The notes under the pieces: model-generated
The model's input: the letters and a program-made list of their open reading frames with translations, nothing else
Told to the model about the DNA's origin: nothing
Database searches by the model: none
Position numbers and translations under genes: made by a program
Shown: piece after piece, positions 25,685 to 36,679 of the stretch
Position numbering within the stretch: the stretch's first letter is position 1
Layout of the letters: each line of letters starts with the position of its first letter
Source of the DNA: Comamonas flocculans
GTDB lineage: Bacteria > Pseudomonadota > Gammaproteobacteria > Burkholderiales > Burkholderiaceae_C
Direction: 5' to 3'
Length of the DNA stretch: 64,000 nucleotides
NCBI RefSeq assembly: GCF_007954405.1
Contig: NZ_CP042344.1
Coordinates: forward strand, 496,001-560,000

Positions 25685-26398
25685 TCAGACACTCAGGTAC
25701 TGGTGCAGGGTCTGCATGTTGCCCTGCAGCTCCGCGGCACTGAGTTCGCGCAGGATCTGGCCACGCTCCATGATGTAGAAGCGGTCGGCCAGCGGCGCGG
25801 CGAAGTGGAAATTCTGCTCGACCATGAGCACGGTGAAGCCCCGGGTGCGCAGCTCGCGGATCATGCGCGCCAGCGCCTGCACGATGACGGGCGCCAGACC
25901 TTCGGAAATTTCGTCGAGCAGCAGTATCTTGGCGCCGGTGCGCAGGATGCGCGCCACCGCCAGCATCTGCTGCTCACCGCCCGACAGGCGCCCGCCCGGG
26001 CTGGCGCGGCGCGCCTGCAGGTTGGGAAACATGGCGTAGATCTCGTCCACGCCCATGCCGCCTTCGGCCACCTTGGGCGGCAGCAGCAGGTTCTCTTCGC
26101 AGCTCAGCGAGGTGAGGATGCCGCGCTCTTCCGGGCAATAGCCCACGCCCAGGCGCGCAATCTGGTGCGGCGCCATGCTCACCGTGTCCACGCCGTTGAT
26201 CTCGATGCTGCCGGTGCGCCTGCCCACCAGGCCCATGAGCGCGCGCAGGCTGGTCGTGCGGCCCGCGCCGTTGCGCCCCAGCAGGCTTACCACCTCGCCG
26301 CCTTGCACGTGGAAGTTGACGCCATGCAGGATGTGGGACTCTCCGTACCAGGCCTGCACGTCCTTGAAGCGGATGGCCGTCGTTTGGGATGCGTTCAT
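25685..26398 (-). CDS. livF: ABC transporter ATPase LivF, with Arg in place of the Walker A lysine
   Basis: A 237-residue ATPase. The P-loop reads GRNGAGRTT (41-49), with Arg47 where nearly all ABC proteins have Lys; the codon is CGC, so it is not a single-base ambiguity. The other motifs are normal: GVGYCPEERGIL, signature LSGGEQQMLAVARI, Walker B ILLLDEI followed by SEGLAP, and the H-loop region VLMVEQNF. Start at 26398 chosen: 13 bp from the livG stop. Activity with Arg is expected to be reduced in a symmetric ATPase, but LivG has a normal P-loop and could drive the cycle. Confidence 0.9.
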   Translation of the reverse strand: MNASQTTAIRFKDVQAWYGESHILHGVNFHVQGGEVVSLLGRNGAGRTTSLRALMGLVGRRTGSIEINGVDTVSMAPHQIARLGVGYCPEERGILTSLSCEENLLLPPKVAEGGMGVDEIYAMFPNLQARRASPGGRLSGGEQQMLAVARILRTGAKILLLDEISEGLAPVIVQALARMIRELRTRGFTVLMVEQNFHFAAPLADRFYIMERGQILRELSAAELQGNMQTLHQYLSV

Positions 26399-26411
26399 CG
26401 TCTGCCTGCCT

Positions 26412-27185
26412 TCATTCACCGATGCCGGCGAGCGCCTCGTCGCTGCTGCCCATGTAGGCCTCGAGCACCTGGGGATTGCGCGATACCTCCGAATACGGGC
26501 CCTCGGCGATCACCTGGCCGAACTGCAGCACGGTGATCGTGTCGGCAATGCGCCCGACCACGCCCATGTTGTGTTCCACCATCAGCACCGTGCGGTTGGC
26601 GGCCACCTTCTTGATCAGCTCGGTGATCATCTCCACGTCCTCGTGCCCCATGCCCTGCGTGGGCTCGTCGAGCAGCAGCAGTTTGGGGTCGACCGCGAGC
26701 GTCGTGGCGATCTCCAGCGCCCGCTTGCGGCCATAGGGCAGCTCCATGGCCTTGAGATGGGCGAACTCCGCCAGGCCGACGTGCTCCAGCAACTCCATGC
26801 ACCGGCCATTGAGCTGGTCCAGGGTGCGCGACGAGCGCCAGAAGTTGTAGCTCGTGCCCAGGGTCGGCTGCAGGCCGACGCGCACGTTTTCCAGCACCGT
26901 CATGTAGGGGAAGGTGGACGAGATCTGGAACGAGCGCACCATGCCGCGGCGCGCCACCTGGGCCGGCTTCTCGCTGGTGATGTCCACGCCCTCGAACAGG
27001 ATCTTGCCGCGCGTGGGTTCGAGAAACTTGGTGAGCAGGTTGAAGCAGGTCGTCTTGCCTGCGCCGTTGGGGCCGATGAGCGCATGGATCGCGCCCTTTC
27101 TGACCGAAAGCTTGACGTCACTGACCGCAGTGAAGCCCTTGAACTCCTTGGTCAGGTGCGAGGTTTCGAGTATGTATTCACCCAT
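26412..27185 (-). CDS. livG: ABC transporter ATPase LivG
   Basis: A 257-residue ATPase. Walker A GPNGAGKTT (about 38-46) is normal. The LivG-type signature LPYGRKRALEIA (about 152-163) replaces LSGGQ, followed by Walker B LLLLDEP and MVEHNM. The start at 27185 gives MGEYILETSHLTKEF; an upstream in-frame extension has no homology. It is the first gene of the liv operon, 315 bp downstream of the sigma54 activator gene that is transcribed in the same direction. Confidence 0.9.
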   Translation of the reverse strand: MGEYILETSHLTKEFKGFTAVSDVKLSVRKGAIHALIGPNGAGKTTCFNLLTKFLEPTRGKILFEGVDITSEKPAQVARRGMVRSFQISSTFPYMTVLENVRVGLQPTLGTSYNFWRSSRTLDQLNGRCMELLEHVGLAEFAHLKAMELPYGRKRALEIATTLAVDPKLLLLDEPTQGMGHEDVEMITELIKKVAANRTVLMVEHNMGVVGRIADTITVLQFGQVIAEGPYSEVSRNPQVLEAYMGSSDEALAGIGE

Positions 27186-27500
27186 TGCCGGACAGCGCAT
27201 GCCGCCAAACCAGTGCGGAACCGCCGTGTGCCTCCCTTGTCTTGCCGCGTCGCATCGTAAACCCTGTTGAATGGCGTTCACCTCGGGATAAACGCCTATG
27301 GTTCTGAAAAACAGAAGGGTTAACCCTTGTCATCGCCCCTTCCTGCAGTCCGCAAGGCCTCCGCGGAAGGTCGCCGGCCGCCCGCGTGCAAGCGCCCTGG
27401 CCCCAGGTTGAGACGCACGAAGCATGCCAGGCCCCGCGTGTGGGACCCGTCAAGTAGCCCGGACAGTTTGTCTGAAATACCAGCATTTTTTGTCTTTATT
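27186..27500. other. 315-bp control region between the sigma54 activator and the liv operon
   Basis: No gene is visible. Relative to the flanks it is AT-rich around 27470-27500 and 27290-27320. It contains a candidate sigma54 promoter (27415-27429), an upstream dyad (27472-27504) and a possible attenuator-like GGGTTAACCC palindrome near 27316-27326. Confidence 0.5.
27415..27429 (-). promoter_or_regulatory. Candidate sigma54 promoter of the liv operon
   Basis: Minus strand TGGCAT, 5 bp, GTGC. The essential GG-N10-GC spacing is exact, and five of six bases of the -24 element match TGGCAC. It lies about 230 bp before livG and just downstream of the sigma54 activator gene. The -12 element is GTGC instead of TTGC, so it may be weak. 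Confidence 0.4.

Positions 27501-27504
<4 letters not shown>
27472..27504. promoter_or_regulatory. Candidate upstream activator dyad
   Basis: A perfect 8-bp inverted repeat CTGAAATA ... TATTTCAG separated by 17 bp. It overlaps the stop codon of the sigma54 activator and lies 45-90 bp upstream of the candidate sigma54 promoter. An enhancer-binding protein site is plausible; a weak terminator is an alternative. Confidence 0.35.
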
Positions 27505-29018
<1,514 letters not shown>

Positions 29019-29124
29019 GGCGCGATGGTAGCGGCTCGCGCAGCTGCGCCGGCCTGCATGCGGGCGGGTGCGCACTGGCCGGCGGGGACTTACGCGGGGC
29101 CGGTCGGGCCGCTAGACTGCCAGC

Positions 29125-30393
29125 ATGAAGCTGATCGAACCGATACTCGCGCAAGCTGCGGCGCTGACCGAACTGCGGCGTGACATCCATGCGCATCCGG
29201 AGCTGTGTTTCGAAGAGGAGCGTACCGCCGCACTGGTGGCCGAGCGGCTGCGCCATTGGGGTGCCGAGGTCCATGCCGGCCTGGGCCGCACCGGCGTGGT
29301 CGGCGTGGTGCATGGCCGCGACGGCGGCAAGAGCGGGCGCGCGCTGGGCCTGCGCGCCGACATGGACGCGCTGCCGATGACCGAGTTCAACACCTTCGCC
29401 CACGCCAGCACGCTGCCCGGAAAGATGCACGCCTGCGGCCACGACGGCCACACCGCGATGCTGCTGGCGGCGGGCCAGTACCTGGCCACCGAGCGCGACT
29501 TCGACGGCAGCGTGTACCTGATCTTTCAGCCGGCCGAGGAAGGCGGCGGCGGCGCGCGCGAGATGATCGGCGACGGCCTGTTCACCCGCTTTCCGATGGA
29601 GGCGGTGTTCGGCATGCACAACTGGCCCGGCGTGCCCGCCGGGGTGCTGGCGGTGAGCAGCGGCCCGGTCATGGGTTCAAGCAACGAATTTCGCATCACC
29701 ATCACCGGCAAGGGCGGGCACGCGGCCATGCCCCACATGGGCACCGACCCGGTGCCCATCGCCTGCCAGCTGGTGCAGGCCTTTCAGACCATCGTCTCGC
29801 GCAACCGCAAGCCCGTCGATGCGGGGGTGATCTCGGTCACCATGATCCATGCGGGCGAGGCCAACAACGTAATCCCCGATGCCTGCGAGCTGCAGGGCAC
29901 GGTGCGCACCTTCAGCTTCGAGACGCTGGACCTGATAGAGCGGCGCATGCGCGAAATCACCGAAGGGCTGTGCGCCGCCTTCGGCGCCAGCCACCGTTTC
30001 GAGTTCCAGCGCAACTACCCGCCGACCATCAACACCGCCTACGAGGCCGAGTTCTGCCGCCGCGTGATCGTCGAGCTCGTCGGCGAGGCCAAGGCCCTGC
30101 CCCAGGAGCCCAGTCTGGGCGCGGAAGACTTTGCCTACATGCTGCAGCAGCGCCCCGGTGCCTACTGCTTCATCGGCAACGGCGACGGCGCGCACCGCGG
30201 CGACTACCCCGGCGGCACGCACGACGCCGGCCCCTGCACGCTGCACAACCCGCATTACGACTTCAACGACGCGCTGATTCCGCTGGGCGCCAGCTACTGG
30301 GTGCGGCTGGCGCAGGCCTGGCTCGCGCACACGCCGCCGCCGCGGGACCGGGGGGCCGTGCAAGGTCTCCAGGCGCCTGATCGCGGCCTCTAG
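29125..30393 (+). CDS. M20 family metallo-amidohydrolase (hippurate hydrolase/aminoacylase-like)
   Basis: A 422-residue cytoplasmic zinc enzyme. LRRDIHAHPELCFEE (17-31) opens the M20D group. The metal ligands are Cys104 and His106 in MHACGHDGHTAML, Glu138/139 in FQPAEEGGGG and His165 in GMHNW. The dimerisation domain occupies about 185-300 (SNEFRITITGKGGHAAMPH). GAEDFAYML and the late His in LHNPHYDFND complete the site. It removes N-acyl or N-benzoyl groups from amino acids, and sits divergent from the sigma54 activator. Its stop shares the CTAG with the convergent modE stop. Confidence 0.88.
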   Translation: MKLIEPILAQAAALTELRRDIHAHPELCFEEERTAALVAERLRHWGAEVHAGLGRTGVVGVVHGRDGGKSGRALGLRADMDALPMTEFNTFAHASTLPGKMHACGHDGHTAMLLAAGQYLATERDFDGSVYLIFQPAEEGGGGAREMIGDGLFTRFPMEAVFGMHNWPGVPAGVLAVSSGPVMGSSNEFRITITGKGGHAAMPHMGTDPVPIACQLVQAFQTIVSRNRKPVDAGVISVTMIHAGEANNVIPDACELQGTVRTFSFETLDLIERRMREITEGLCAAFGASHRFEFQRNYPPTINTAYEAEFCRRVIVELVGEAKALPQEPSLGAEDFAYMLQQRPGAYCFIGNGDGAHRGDYPGGTHDAGPCTLHNPHYDFNDALIPLGASYWVRLAQAWLAHTPPPRDRGAVQGLQAPDRGL

Positions 30394-31169
30394 TCGGCCA
30401 GCATCAGCGCCAGAGCGCTGGGCTGCGCGCTGGCCACCACCGCAGAGCGCGCGCGCAAGCCCGAGCCCGGGGGTGCGAAGCCCACCAGCTGCAGGCCGCC
30501 ATCGAGCTGCACCGCCACCTCGTCGCCCAGCGGGCCGCGCGCCACGCGCCGCACGCGGCCGGGCCAGTGGTTGGGCTGATCGCCGGGCTGCGCCTGCGCC
30601 GCCGGATACACCTGCACCGCGGTGGCCTTGCACAGCACCTGCACCGCCAGGCCCGCCGCCAGCCCCAGCAGCTCGGCGCTCTCGCGCGTCAGGCGCGCCT
30701 GCAGCGCGAGTGCGCCGCCCGGCCCCTGCAGGTCCACCAGGGCCAGCGGCCCCTGCCGCTGCACGCTGCAGACGGTGCAGGGCCACTGGTTGCGCATGCT
30801 GGTGCGCACGGCCAGCTGCGCCAGCGCCGCATGGCCCTTGCCCTGGCGGGCCAGGCCCAAGGCCACTTCGCCGCGGGCCCGGTGCATGGCCTCGGCCGCG
30901 GCCAGCAGTTCGCGGGCCGCATCGGTCAGGCGCGCGCCGCCACCGCCCACGCCGCCCACCACGCGCTCGACCAGCGGCACGCCGGCCAGGTTGGTCAGGG
31001 TATCTATCGCCTGCCACGCCGCCTTGTAGCTCACGCCCGCGCTGCGCGCCGCCTGCGAGATGGAGCCCAGCGCCCCGATCTGGCGCAGGATGGCGATGCG
31101 CCGATCGGCGCGCTCATGCCCCAGGGCATCGAAAACCGCCAGTGTCTTTTGCGCCATGCGCGCCATCAT
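30390..31169 (-). CDS. modE: Molybdate-responsive regulator ModE
   Basis: A 259-residue repressor/activator. The N-terminal winged HTH has RIAILRQIGALGSISQAAR and AGVSYKAAWQAIDTLTNLAG (about 24-62). Two Mop/TOBE-type molybdate-binding repeats follow from about residue 115 (RTSMRNQWPCTVCSVQRQGP), the second at about 185-255. The start at 31169 has GGAGG 12 nt upstream; GTG at 31187 or ATG at 31166/31157 are alternatives. It is divergent from modABC, with the operator in the shared 111-bp gap, which may allow autoregulation. Confidence 0.9.
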   Translation of the reverse strand: MMARMAQKTLAVFDALGHERADRRIAILRQIGALGSISQAARSAGVSYKAAWQAIDTLTNLAGVPLVERVVGGVGGGGARLTDAARELLAAAEAMHRARGEVALGLARQGKGHAALAQLAVRTSMRNQWPCTVCSVQRQGPLALVDLQGPGGALALQARLTRESAELLGLAAGLAVQVLCKATAVQVYPAAQAQPGDQPNHWPGRVRRVARGPLGDEVAVQLDGGLQLVGFAPPGSGLRARSAVVASAQPSALALMLAD

Positions 31170-31215
31170 GCCGCAAGCGACCTCCACCAGCGGGCCGGGG
31201 CGGCGGCGCGCCCTC

Positions 31216-31245
31216 TTGCCCGGCGCGCGCGGGGCGCCCTATACT
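31216..31245 (+). promoter_or_regulatory. Promoter of modABC
   Basis: TTGCCC (31216-31221), an 18-bp spacer, then TATACT (31240-31245). The expected start of transcription, near 31252, falls inside the ModE operator. Confidence 0.55.
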
Positions 31246-31247
31246 GA

Positions 31248-32142
<895 letters not shown>

Positions 32143-32145
32143 ATA

Positions 32146-32835
32146 GTGCTCCCTTCCCTCTCCGCCGACGACTGGTCCGCCATCCGGCTCACGCTGGAGC
32201 TGGCCAGCCTGACCACCGCGCTGCTGCTGCTGGTGTGCACGCCGCTGGCCTGGTGGCTGGCGCGCACGGACTCGCGCTGGCGCGCGCCGATCGGCGCGGT
32301 GGTGGCGCTACCGCTGGTGCTGCCGCCCACGGTGATCGGCTTTTACCTGCTGGTGGCGCTGGGGCCGCACAGCCCGCTGGGGCAGTTCACCGAGGCGCTG
32401 GGGCTGGGCCGCCTGCCCTTCACCTTCGGCGGGCTGCTGGTGGGCTCCATGGTGTATTCGCTGCCGTTTGCGGTGCAGCCGCTGCAGCGCGCCTTCGAGG
32501 CCATGGGCGCGCGCCCGCTGGAGGTGGCCGCGTCGCTGGGCGCGGGGCCGCTGGACCGCTTCTTCACCGTGGCGCTGCCGCTGGCGCGGCCCGGCTTCGT
32601 CACCGCGGCGGTGCTCAGCTTTGCGCACACGGTGGGGGAATTCGGCGTGGTCTTGATGATAGGCGGCAACATCGCCGGCAAGACGCGCGTGGTCTCGGTG
32701 CAGATCTACGACCACGTGGAGGCCATGGCCTACAGCCAGGCGCACTGGCTCTCGGGCGGCATGCTGGCGTTTGCCTTCATCGTGCTGGTGCTGCTGCACT
32801 GGCTGCAGCCGGGCAAGGCGGGCCATGTCGCCTGA
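32146..32835 (+). CDS. modB: Molybdate ABC transporter permease ModB
   Basis: A 229-residue membrane protein with five to six helices. The EAA loop is EVAASLGAGPLDRFFTVALPLARPG (about 125-149). LVLPPTVIGFYLLVALG (about 55-71) and VGEFGVVLMIGGNIAGKTR are highly characteristic of ModB. The start is a GTG at 32146, immediately after the repeat; no better start exists. It overlaps modC by 11 bp. Confidence 0.92.
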   Translation: MLPSLSADDWSAIRLTLELASLTTALLLLVCTPLAWWLARTDSRWRAPIGAVVALPLVLPPTVIGFYLLVALGPHSPLGQFTEALGLGRLPFTFGGLLVGSMVYSLPFAVQPLQRAFEAMGARPLEVAASLGAGPLDRFFTVALPLARPGFVTAAVLSFAHTVGEFGVVLMIGGNIAGKTRVVSVQIYDHVEAMAYSQAHWLSGGMLAFAFIVLVLLHWLQPGKAGHVA

Positions 32836-33910
32836 GCAGACGATAGCCGCCAGGCTGCATCTGGCGCGCGCCGATTTCACGCTGGACGTAGACCTGGCGC
32901 TGCCCGGCCAGGGTGTGACGGCGCTGTTCGGCCCCTCGGGCTGCGGCAAGACCACCTGCCTGCGCGCACTGGCCGGGCTGGAGCGCGCGGCGGGGCGGGT
33001 GCAGGTCAAGGGAGCCATCTGGCAGGACGACGCCACCCGCACCTGGCTGCCCACGCACCGGCGCCAGCTGGGCTACGTGTTCCAGGAGGCCAGCCTGTTT
33101 CCCCACCTCACGGTGCGGCGCAACATCGAATACGGCCAGCGCCGCCTGGCGGCCGGGCGGCGGCGCATTTCGCTGGATCAGGCGGTGCAGCTGCTGGGCC
33201 TGGCCACGCTGCTGGAGCGCCTGCCGCACACCCTCTCGGGCGGCGAGCGCCAGCGCGTGGCCATCGCCCGCGCGCTGGCCGCCAGCCCCCGCCTGCTGCT
33301 GATGGACGAGCCGCTGGCCGCGCTGGACGCCGCGCGCAAGGCCGAGGTGCTGCCCTACCTGGAGCGCCTGCAGCACCAGCTGGACATTCCCGTGCTCTAT
33401 GTGAGCCACGCCATCGACGAGGTGGCGCGCCTGGCCAGCCACCTGGTGCTGCTGCACCAGGGCCGCGTGCTGGCCCACGGCCCCACGGCCGAGCTGCTGG
33501 CGCGCGCTGACCTGCCGCTGGCCCATGCGGACAACGCGGGCGCGCTGGTGAGCGGCACGGTCAGCCACCACGACCCGCACGAGCATTTGCTCAGCGTGCG
33601 GCTGGCCGGCTGCACGCTGCGCCTGGTGAGCAGCCGCCAGCACGCCGTGGGCGAGGCGGTGCGCCTGCGCATCCCCGCGCGCGACGTGAGCCTGGCGCGC
33701 GTGCCGGCCGAGGGCAGCACCATCCTGAACATCCTGCCGGTGCGCATCACCCGGCTGGTGCCCGACGGCGCCGGGCAGGTGCTGGTGGCGCTGGACTGCG
33801 CGGGCAGCGCGCTGCTGGCGCGCATCACCGCGCATTCGTGCGCGGCGCTGGCCCTCGCGCCCGGGCAGACCCTGCACGCCCATGTCAAGGGGGTGGCGCT
33901 GGCGGACTGA
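32825..33910 (+). CDS. modC: Molybdate ABC transporter ATPase ModC
   Basis: A 361-residue ATPase. Walker A GPSGCGKTT (about 37-45), Q-loop YVFQEASLFPHL, signature [14 protein letters not shown] and Walker B LLLMDEPLAALD are all intact. The C-terminal Mop/TOBE domain, from about residue 290 (STILNILPVRITRLVPDG), is the usual molybdate regulatory domain. It is longer than the N-domain-only importers and normal for ModC. Last gene of modABC. Confidence 0.93.
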   Translation: MSPEQTIAARLHLARADFTLDVDLALPGQGVTALFGPSGCGKTTCLRALAGLERAAGRVQVKGAIWQDDATRTWLPTHRRQLGYVFQEASLFPHLTVRRNIEYGQRRLAAGRRRISLDQAVQLLGLATLLERLPHTLSGGERQRVAIARALAASPRLLLMDEPLAALDAARKAEVLPYLERLQHQLDIPVLYVSHAIDEVARLASHLVLLHQGRVLAHGPTAELLARADLPLAHADNAGALVSGTVSHHDPHEHLLSVRLAGCTLRLVSSRQHAVGEAVRLRIPARDVSLARVPAEGSTILNILPVRITRLVPDGAGQVLVALDCAGSALLARITAHSCAALALAPGQTLHAHVKGVALAD

Positions 33911-33985
33911 AGGCATGCACAAATTCGCATGGAGTCATGCCGCGCCCTTAGAATGCCGCGCGTACCGCCCACCGCCCTGGCTTGA

Positions 33986-34007
33986 CGGGCTGAACATCCT
34001 CAGCCCG
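33986..34007. terminator. Hairpin between modC and the TRAP operon
   Basis: A perfect 8-bp stem CGGGCTGA/TCAGCCCG with a 6-nt loop lies 75 bp after the modC stop. There is no U-run, so it may be a weak terminator or part of the leader of the next operon. A TAGAAT hexamer near 33950 may be its -10 box. Confidence 0.35.
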
Positions 34008-34056
34008 CCGCCGGCCCCGCGGCCATCCGCCCCGGGGCTGCCCTAACGGAGACACC

Positions 34057-34680
34057 ATGCAGGCACTACTGTCGCTCTCGCGAGCCATAGACAGACTCAA
34101 TACTTTCATCGGCAAATACGCCATCTGGCTGATTTTTGGCGCCACCGTCATCAGCGCCGTCAATGCCGTCATCCGCAAGATCTTCAACTACAGCTCCAAC
34201 GGCTTTCTGGAGGTGCAGTGGTACCTGTTTGCCTGGTCTTTCCTGATCGCCGCCGGCTACACCCTGCTCAAACGCGAGCACGTGCGCATCGACGTGCTCA
34301 ACAGCCATTTCCCCAAGAAGGTGCAGCTGGCCATCGAGATGTTCGGCCTGGTGTTCTTCCTCACGCCGGTCTGCCTGATGGTGCTGTACTACGTCACGCC
34401 GCTGACCCTGCAGATGTATCAGAGCGGCGAGATGTCGAACAACCCCGGCGGCCTGATCCGCTGGCCGGTGTGGCTGGCCCTGCCCGTGGGCTTCACGCTG
34501 CTGCTGCTGCAGGGCTGGTCGGAACTGATCAAGTGCATCGCCTTCGCGCTGGGCAAGGGGCCTGACCCGACCATCAAGCCCAACGAGAAATCCGACGAAG
34601 AGGCGCTGATCGAGGCGCTGCGCCAGGAAACCGCCGCCAAGGCCGCCCAGCCGGCGCCGCCCCCGGCCCAGGCCGTCTGA
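34057..34680 (+). CDS. dctQ: TRAP transporter small membrane subunit (DctQ)
   Basis: A 207-residue protein with four helices (about 23-42, 50-68, 95-118, 140-165). The conserved WYLFAWSFLIAAGYTLLKREHVRIDV block (about 56-81) is the DctQ signature. A hydrophilic Ala/Pro-rich tail follows. It sits 19 bp before dctM, and with DctM and the binding protein would import a carboxylate with sodium. Confidence 0.88.
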   Translation: MQALLSLSRAIDRLNTFIGKYAIWLIFGATVISAVNAVIRKIFNYSSNGFLEVQWYLFAWSFLIAAGYTLLKREHVRIDVLNSHFPKKVQLAIEMFGLVFFLTPVCLMVLYYVTPLTLQMYQSGEMSNNPGGLIRWPVWLALPVGFTLLLLQGWSELIKCIAFALGKGPDPTIKPNEKSDEEALIEALRQETAAKAAQPAPPPAQAV

Positions 34681-34699
34681 CCCGCCGGAGCACGCACCC

Positions 34700-36550
34700 A
34701 TGGCATTCATTGCTTCCAACTTCGCCCCGATCATGTTCATCGGGCTGATCTGCTTTCTGATCCTCGGCTTCCCGGTGGCGTTTTCGCTCGGCGCGGCGGG
34801 CCTGGCCTTCGGCGCGCTCGGGGTCTACCTGGACATCTTCCCCACCGCCATCCTCTCGGTGCTGCCGCTGCGCCTGATCGGCATCATGGCCAACGAGACG
34901 CTGCTGGCCGTGCCCTTCTTCACGCTCATGGGCCTGATTCTTGAGCGCAGCGGCATGGCCGAGGACCTGCTGGACTCCGTCGGCCAGGTCTTCGGGCCGA
35001 TGCGCGGCGGCCTGGCGCTGGCCGTGGTGCTGGTGGGCGCGATGCTGGCCGCCACCACCGGCGTGGTCGCGGCCTCGGTGATTTCCATGGGCCTGATCTC
35101 CATGCCCATCATGCTGCGCTACGGCTACAGCCGCAGCCTGGCCAGCGGGGTGATCGCGGCCTCAGGCACGCTGGCGCAGATCATCCCGCCATCGCTGGTG
35201 CTCATCGTGCTGGCCGACCAGATGGGCAAGAGCGTGGGCGACATGTACAAGGGCGCCTTCATCCCCGGTTTCACGATGATGGGCCTGTACATCCTGTGGG
35301 TGGTGGGCCTGGCCATCTTCAAGCCCAAGACGGTGCCGGCCCTGCCGCCCGAGGCGCGCACCTTCGTCGAACCCAGCGGCAGCCACGGCTACACCTCGCT
35401 GACCGTGCTGTTCGTCTTCTGCCTGGCCGTCGGCGTGTTGCTGGCGCATGAAATGACCGCCATCCACAGCTGGTGGCAAGGCGAAGTGGTCGAGTTCGTG
35501 CCCACCGACGAAAAGATCGTCGTGGCCATGTGCGGCGGCAGCTTCGTCGGCTGGCTGATCGCGGTGATCAACCGCGTCACGCGCATGGGCCTGCTGTCCA
35601 AGCTGGCCGAACGCGTCACCTTCGTGCTCATCCCGCCGCTGCTGCTCATCTTCCTGGTGCTGGGCACCATCTTCCTGGGCGTGGCCACGCCCACCGAAGG
35701 CGGCGCCATGGGCGCGATGGGCGCGCTCATCATGGCGACGATGCGCGGGCGCCTGTCCTGGAAGCTGCTGCGCCAGGCGCTGGACACCACCACCAAGCTC
35801 GCCTCCTTCGTGATGTTCATCCTGGTGGGCGCGACGATCTTCAGCATGGTGTTCCAGGCGGCCGACGGCCCGGTCTGGGTCGAGCACCTGCTGGCCAAGC
35901 TGCCCGGCGGGCAGCTCGGCTTCCTGATCTTCGTGAACATCATGGTGTTCTTCCTGGCCTTCTTCCTGGACTTCTTTGAACTGTCGTTCATCGTCGTGCC
36001 GGTGCTGGCCCCGATCGCCGACAAGATGGGCATAGACCTGATCTGGTTCGGCGTGCTGCTGGCGGTGAACATGCAGACCTCCTTCCTGCATCCGCCGTTC
36101 GGCTTCGCGCTGTTCTATCTGCGTTCGGTCGCGCCGGAAAAACCCTATGTGGACACGCACACCGGCAAGACCATGGAGCCCGTGACCACGATGCAGATCT
36201 ACAAGGGCGCCATCCCCTTCCTGCTGCTGCAGCTGTCCATGGTGGCCCTGATGATCGCCTTCCCGGCGCTGGTCACCGGCGGTCTGGACAAGCCGGTGCA
36301 GGTGGACATGAACGCGGTGCAGCAGCAGATGCTGCAGGACCTGAACGAGACCGAACGCAGTTCGGACTTCAACAGCCTGCCCGGGCTGTTCGAGCAGGCC
36401 GCGCCGGCGCCCGGCGGCAATGCCGGCAGCAGCGCCGCGCCGGGCGATGCCGGCGGCCTGCCAGGGGCGACGCAGGACGGCGCCTTCGGCCCGGTGGGGG
36501 GCGAGCCGGAAGACCCGATGAAGGCCATCCAGGAATCCCTGGGCAAGTAG
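34700..36550 (+). CDS. dctM: TRAP transporter large membrane subunit (DctM), extended form
   Basis: A 616-residue protein, well above the usual 425-440. It begins with the DctM pattern (ILGFPVAFSLGAAG; FFTLMGLILERSGMAEDLLD) and contains GTLAQIIPPSLVLIVLAD and NMQTSFLHPPFGFALFYLRS. The extra length is an internal segment (about 210-300, with two added helices) and a hydrophilic Gly/Pro/Ala-rich tail from about residue 535. Long DctM proteins of this kind accompany TakP-type binding proteins, which fits the convergent gene at 36680. Confidence 0.88.
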   Translation: MAFIASNFAPIMFIGLICFLILGFPVAFSLGAAGLAFGALGVYLDIFPTAILSVLPLRLIGIMANETLLAVPFFTLMGLILERSGMAEDLLDSVGQVFGPMRGGLALAVVLVGAMLAATTGVVAASVISMGLISMPIMLRYGYSRSLASGVIAASGTLAQIIPPSLVLIVLADQMGKSVGDMYKGAFIPGFTMMGLYILWVVGLAIFKPKTVPALPPEARTFVEPSGSHGYTSLTVLFVFCLAVGVLLAHEMTAIHSWWQGEVVEFVPTDEKIVVAMCGGSFVGWLIAVINRVTRMGLLSKLAERVTFVLIPPLLLIFLVLGTIFLGVATPTEGGAMGAMGALIMATMRGRLSWKLLRQALDTTTKLASFVMFILVGATIFSMVFQAADGPVWVEHLLAKLPGGQLGFLIFVNIMVFFLAFFLDFFELSFIVVPVLAPIADKMGIDLIWFGVLLAVNMQTSFLHPPFGFALFYLRSVAPEKPYVDTHTGKTMEPVTTMQIYKGAIPFLLLQLSMVALMIAFPALVTGGLDKPVQVDMNAVQQQMLQDLNETERSSDFNSLPGLFEQAAPAPGGNAGSSAAPGDAGGLPGATQDGAFGPVGGEPEDPMKAIQESLGK

Positions 36551-36607
36551 CACGCGGGCGCCGCCGAGGCGCCCGCCCCGCCGCCGTCCAGCGGCGGCAG
36601 GGCAAAC

Positions 36608-36646
36608 AAAAAGAGACCGCAGCCTTCATGGCTGCGGTCTCTTTTT
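36608..36646. terminator. Bidirectional rho-independent terminator between dctM and dctP
   Basis: A 17-bp perfect stem (AAAAAGAGACCGCAGCC and its complement) with loop TTCAT gives a U-run on either strand. It ends both convergent genes. Confidence 0.92.
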
Positions 36647-36679
36647 GCGGGTGCGCCCCCCGCGGGGCGCAGGCCGGGC

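Noticed and set aside
27383-27402. TGGGGC...CTTGCA as a sigma54 promoter
   Set aside because: The distance between the GG and GC elements is three bases too long; sigma54 spacing is strict.
31140-31165. Later modE starts at 31166 and 31157
   Set aside because: Possible, but 31169 is better placed relative to GGAGG; the choice does not change the protein domains.
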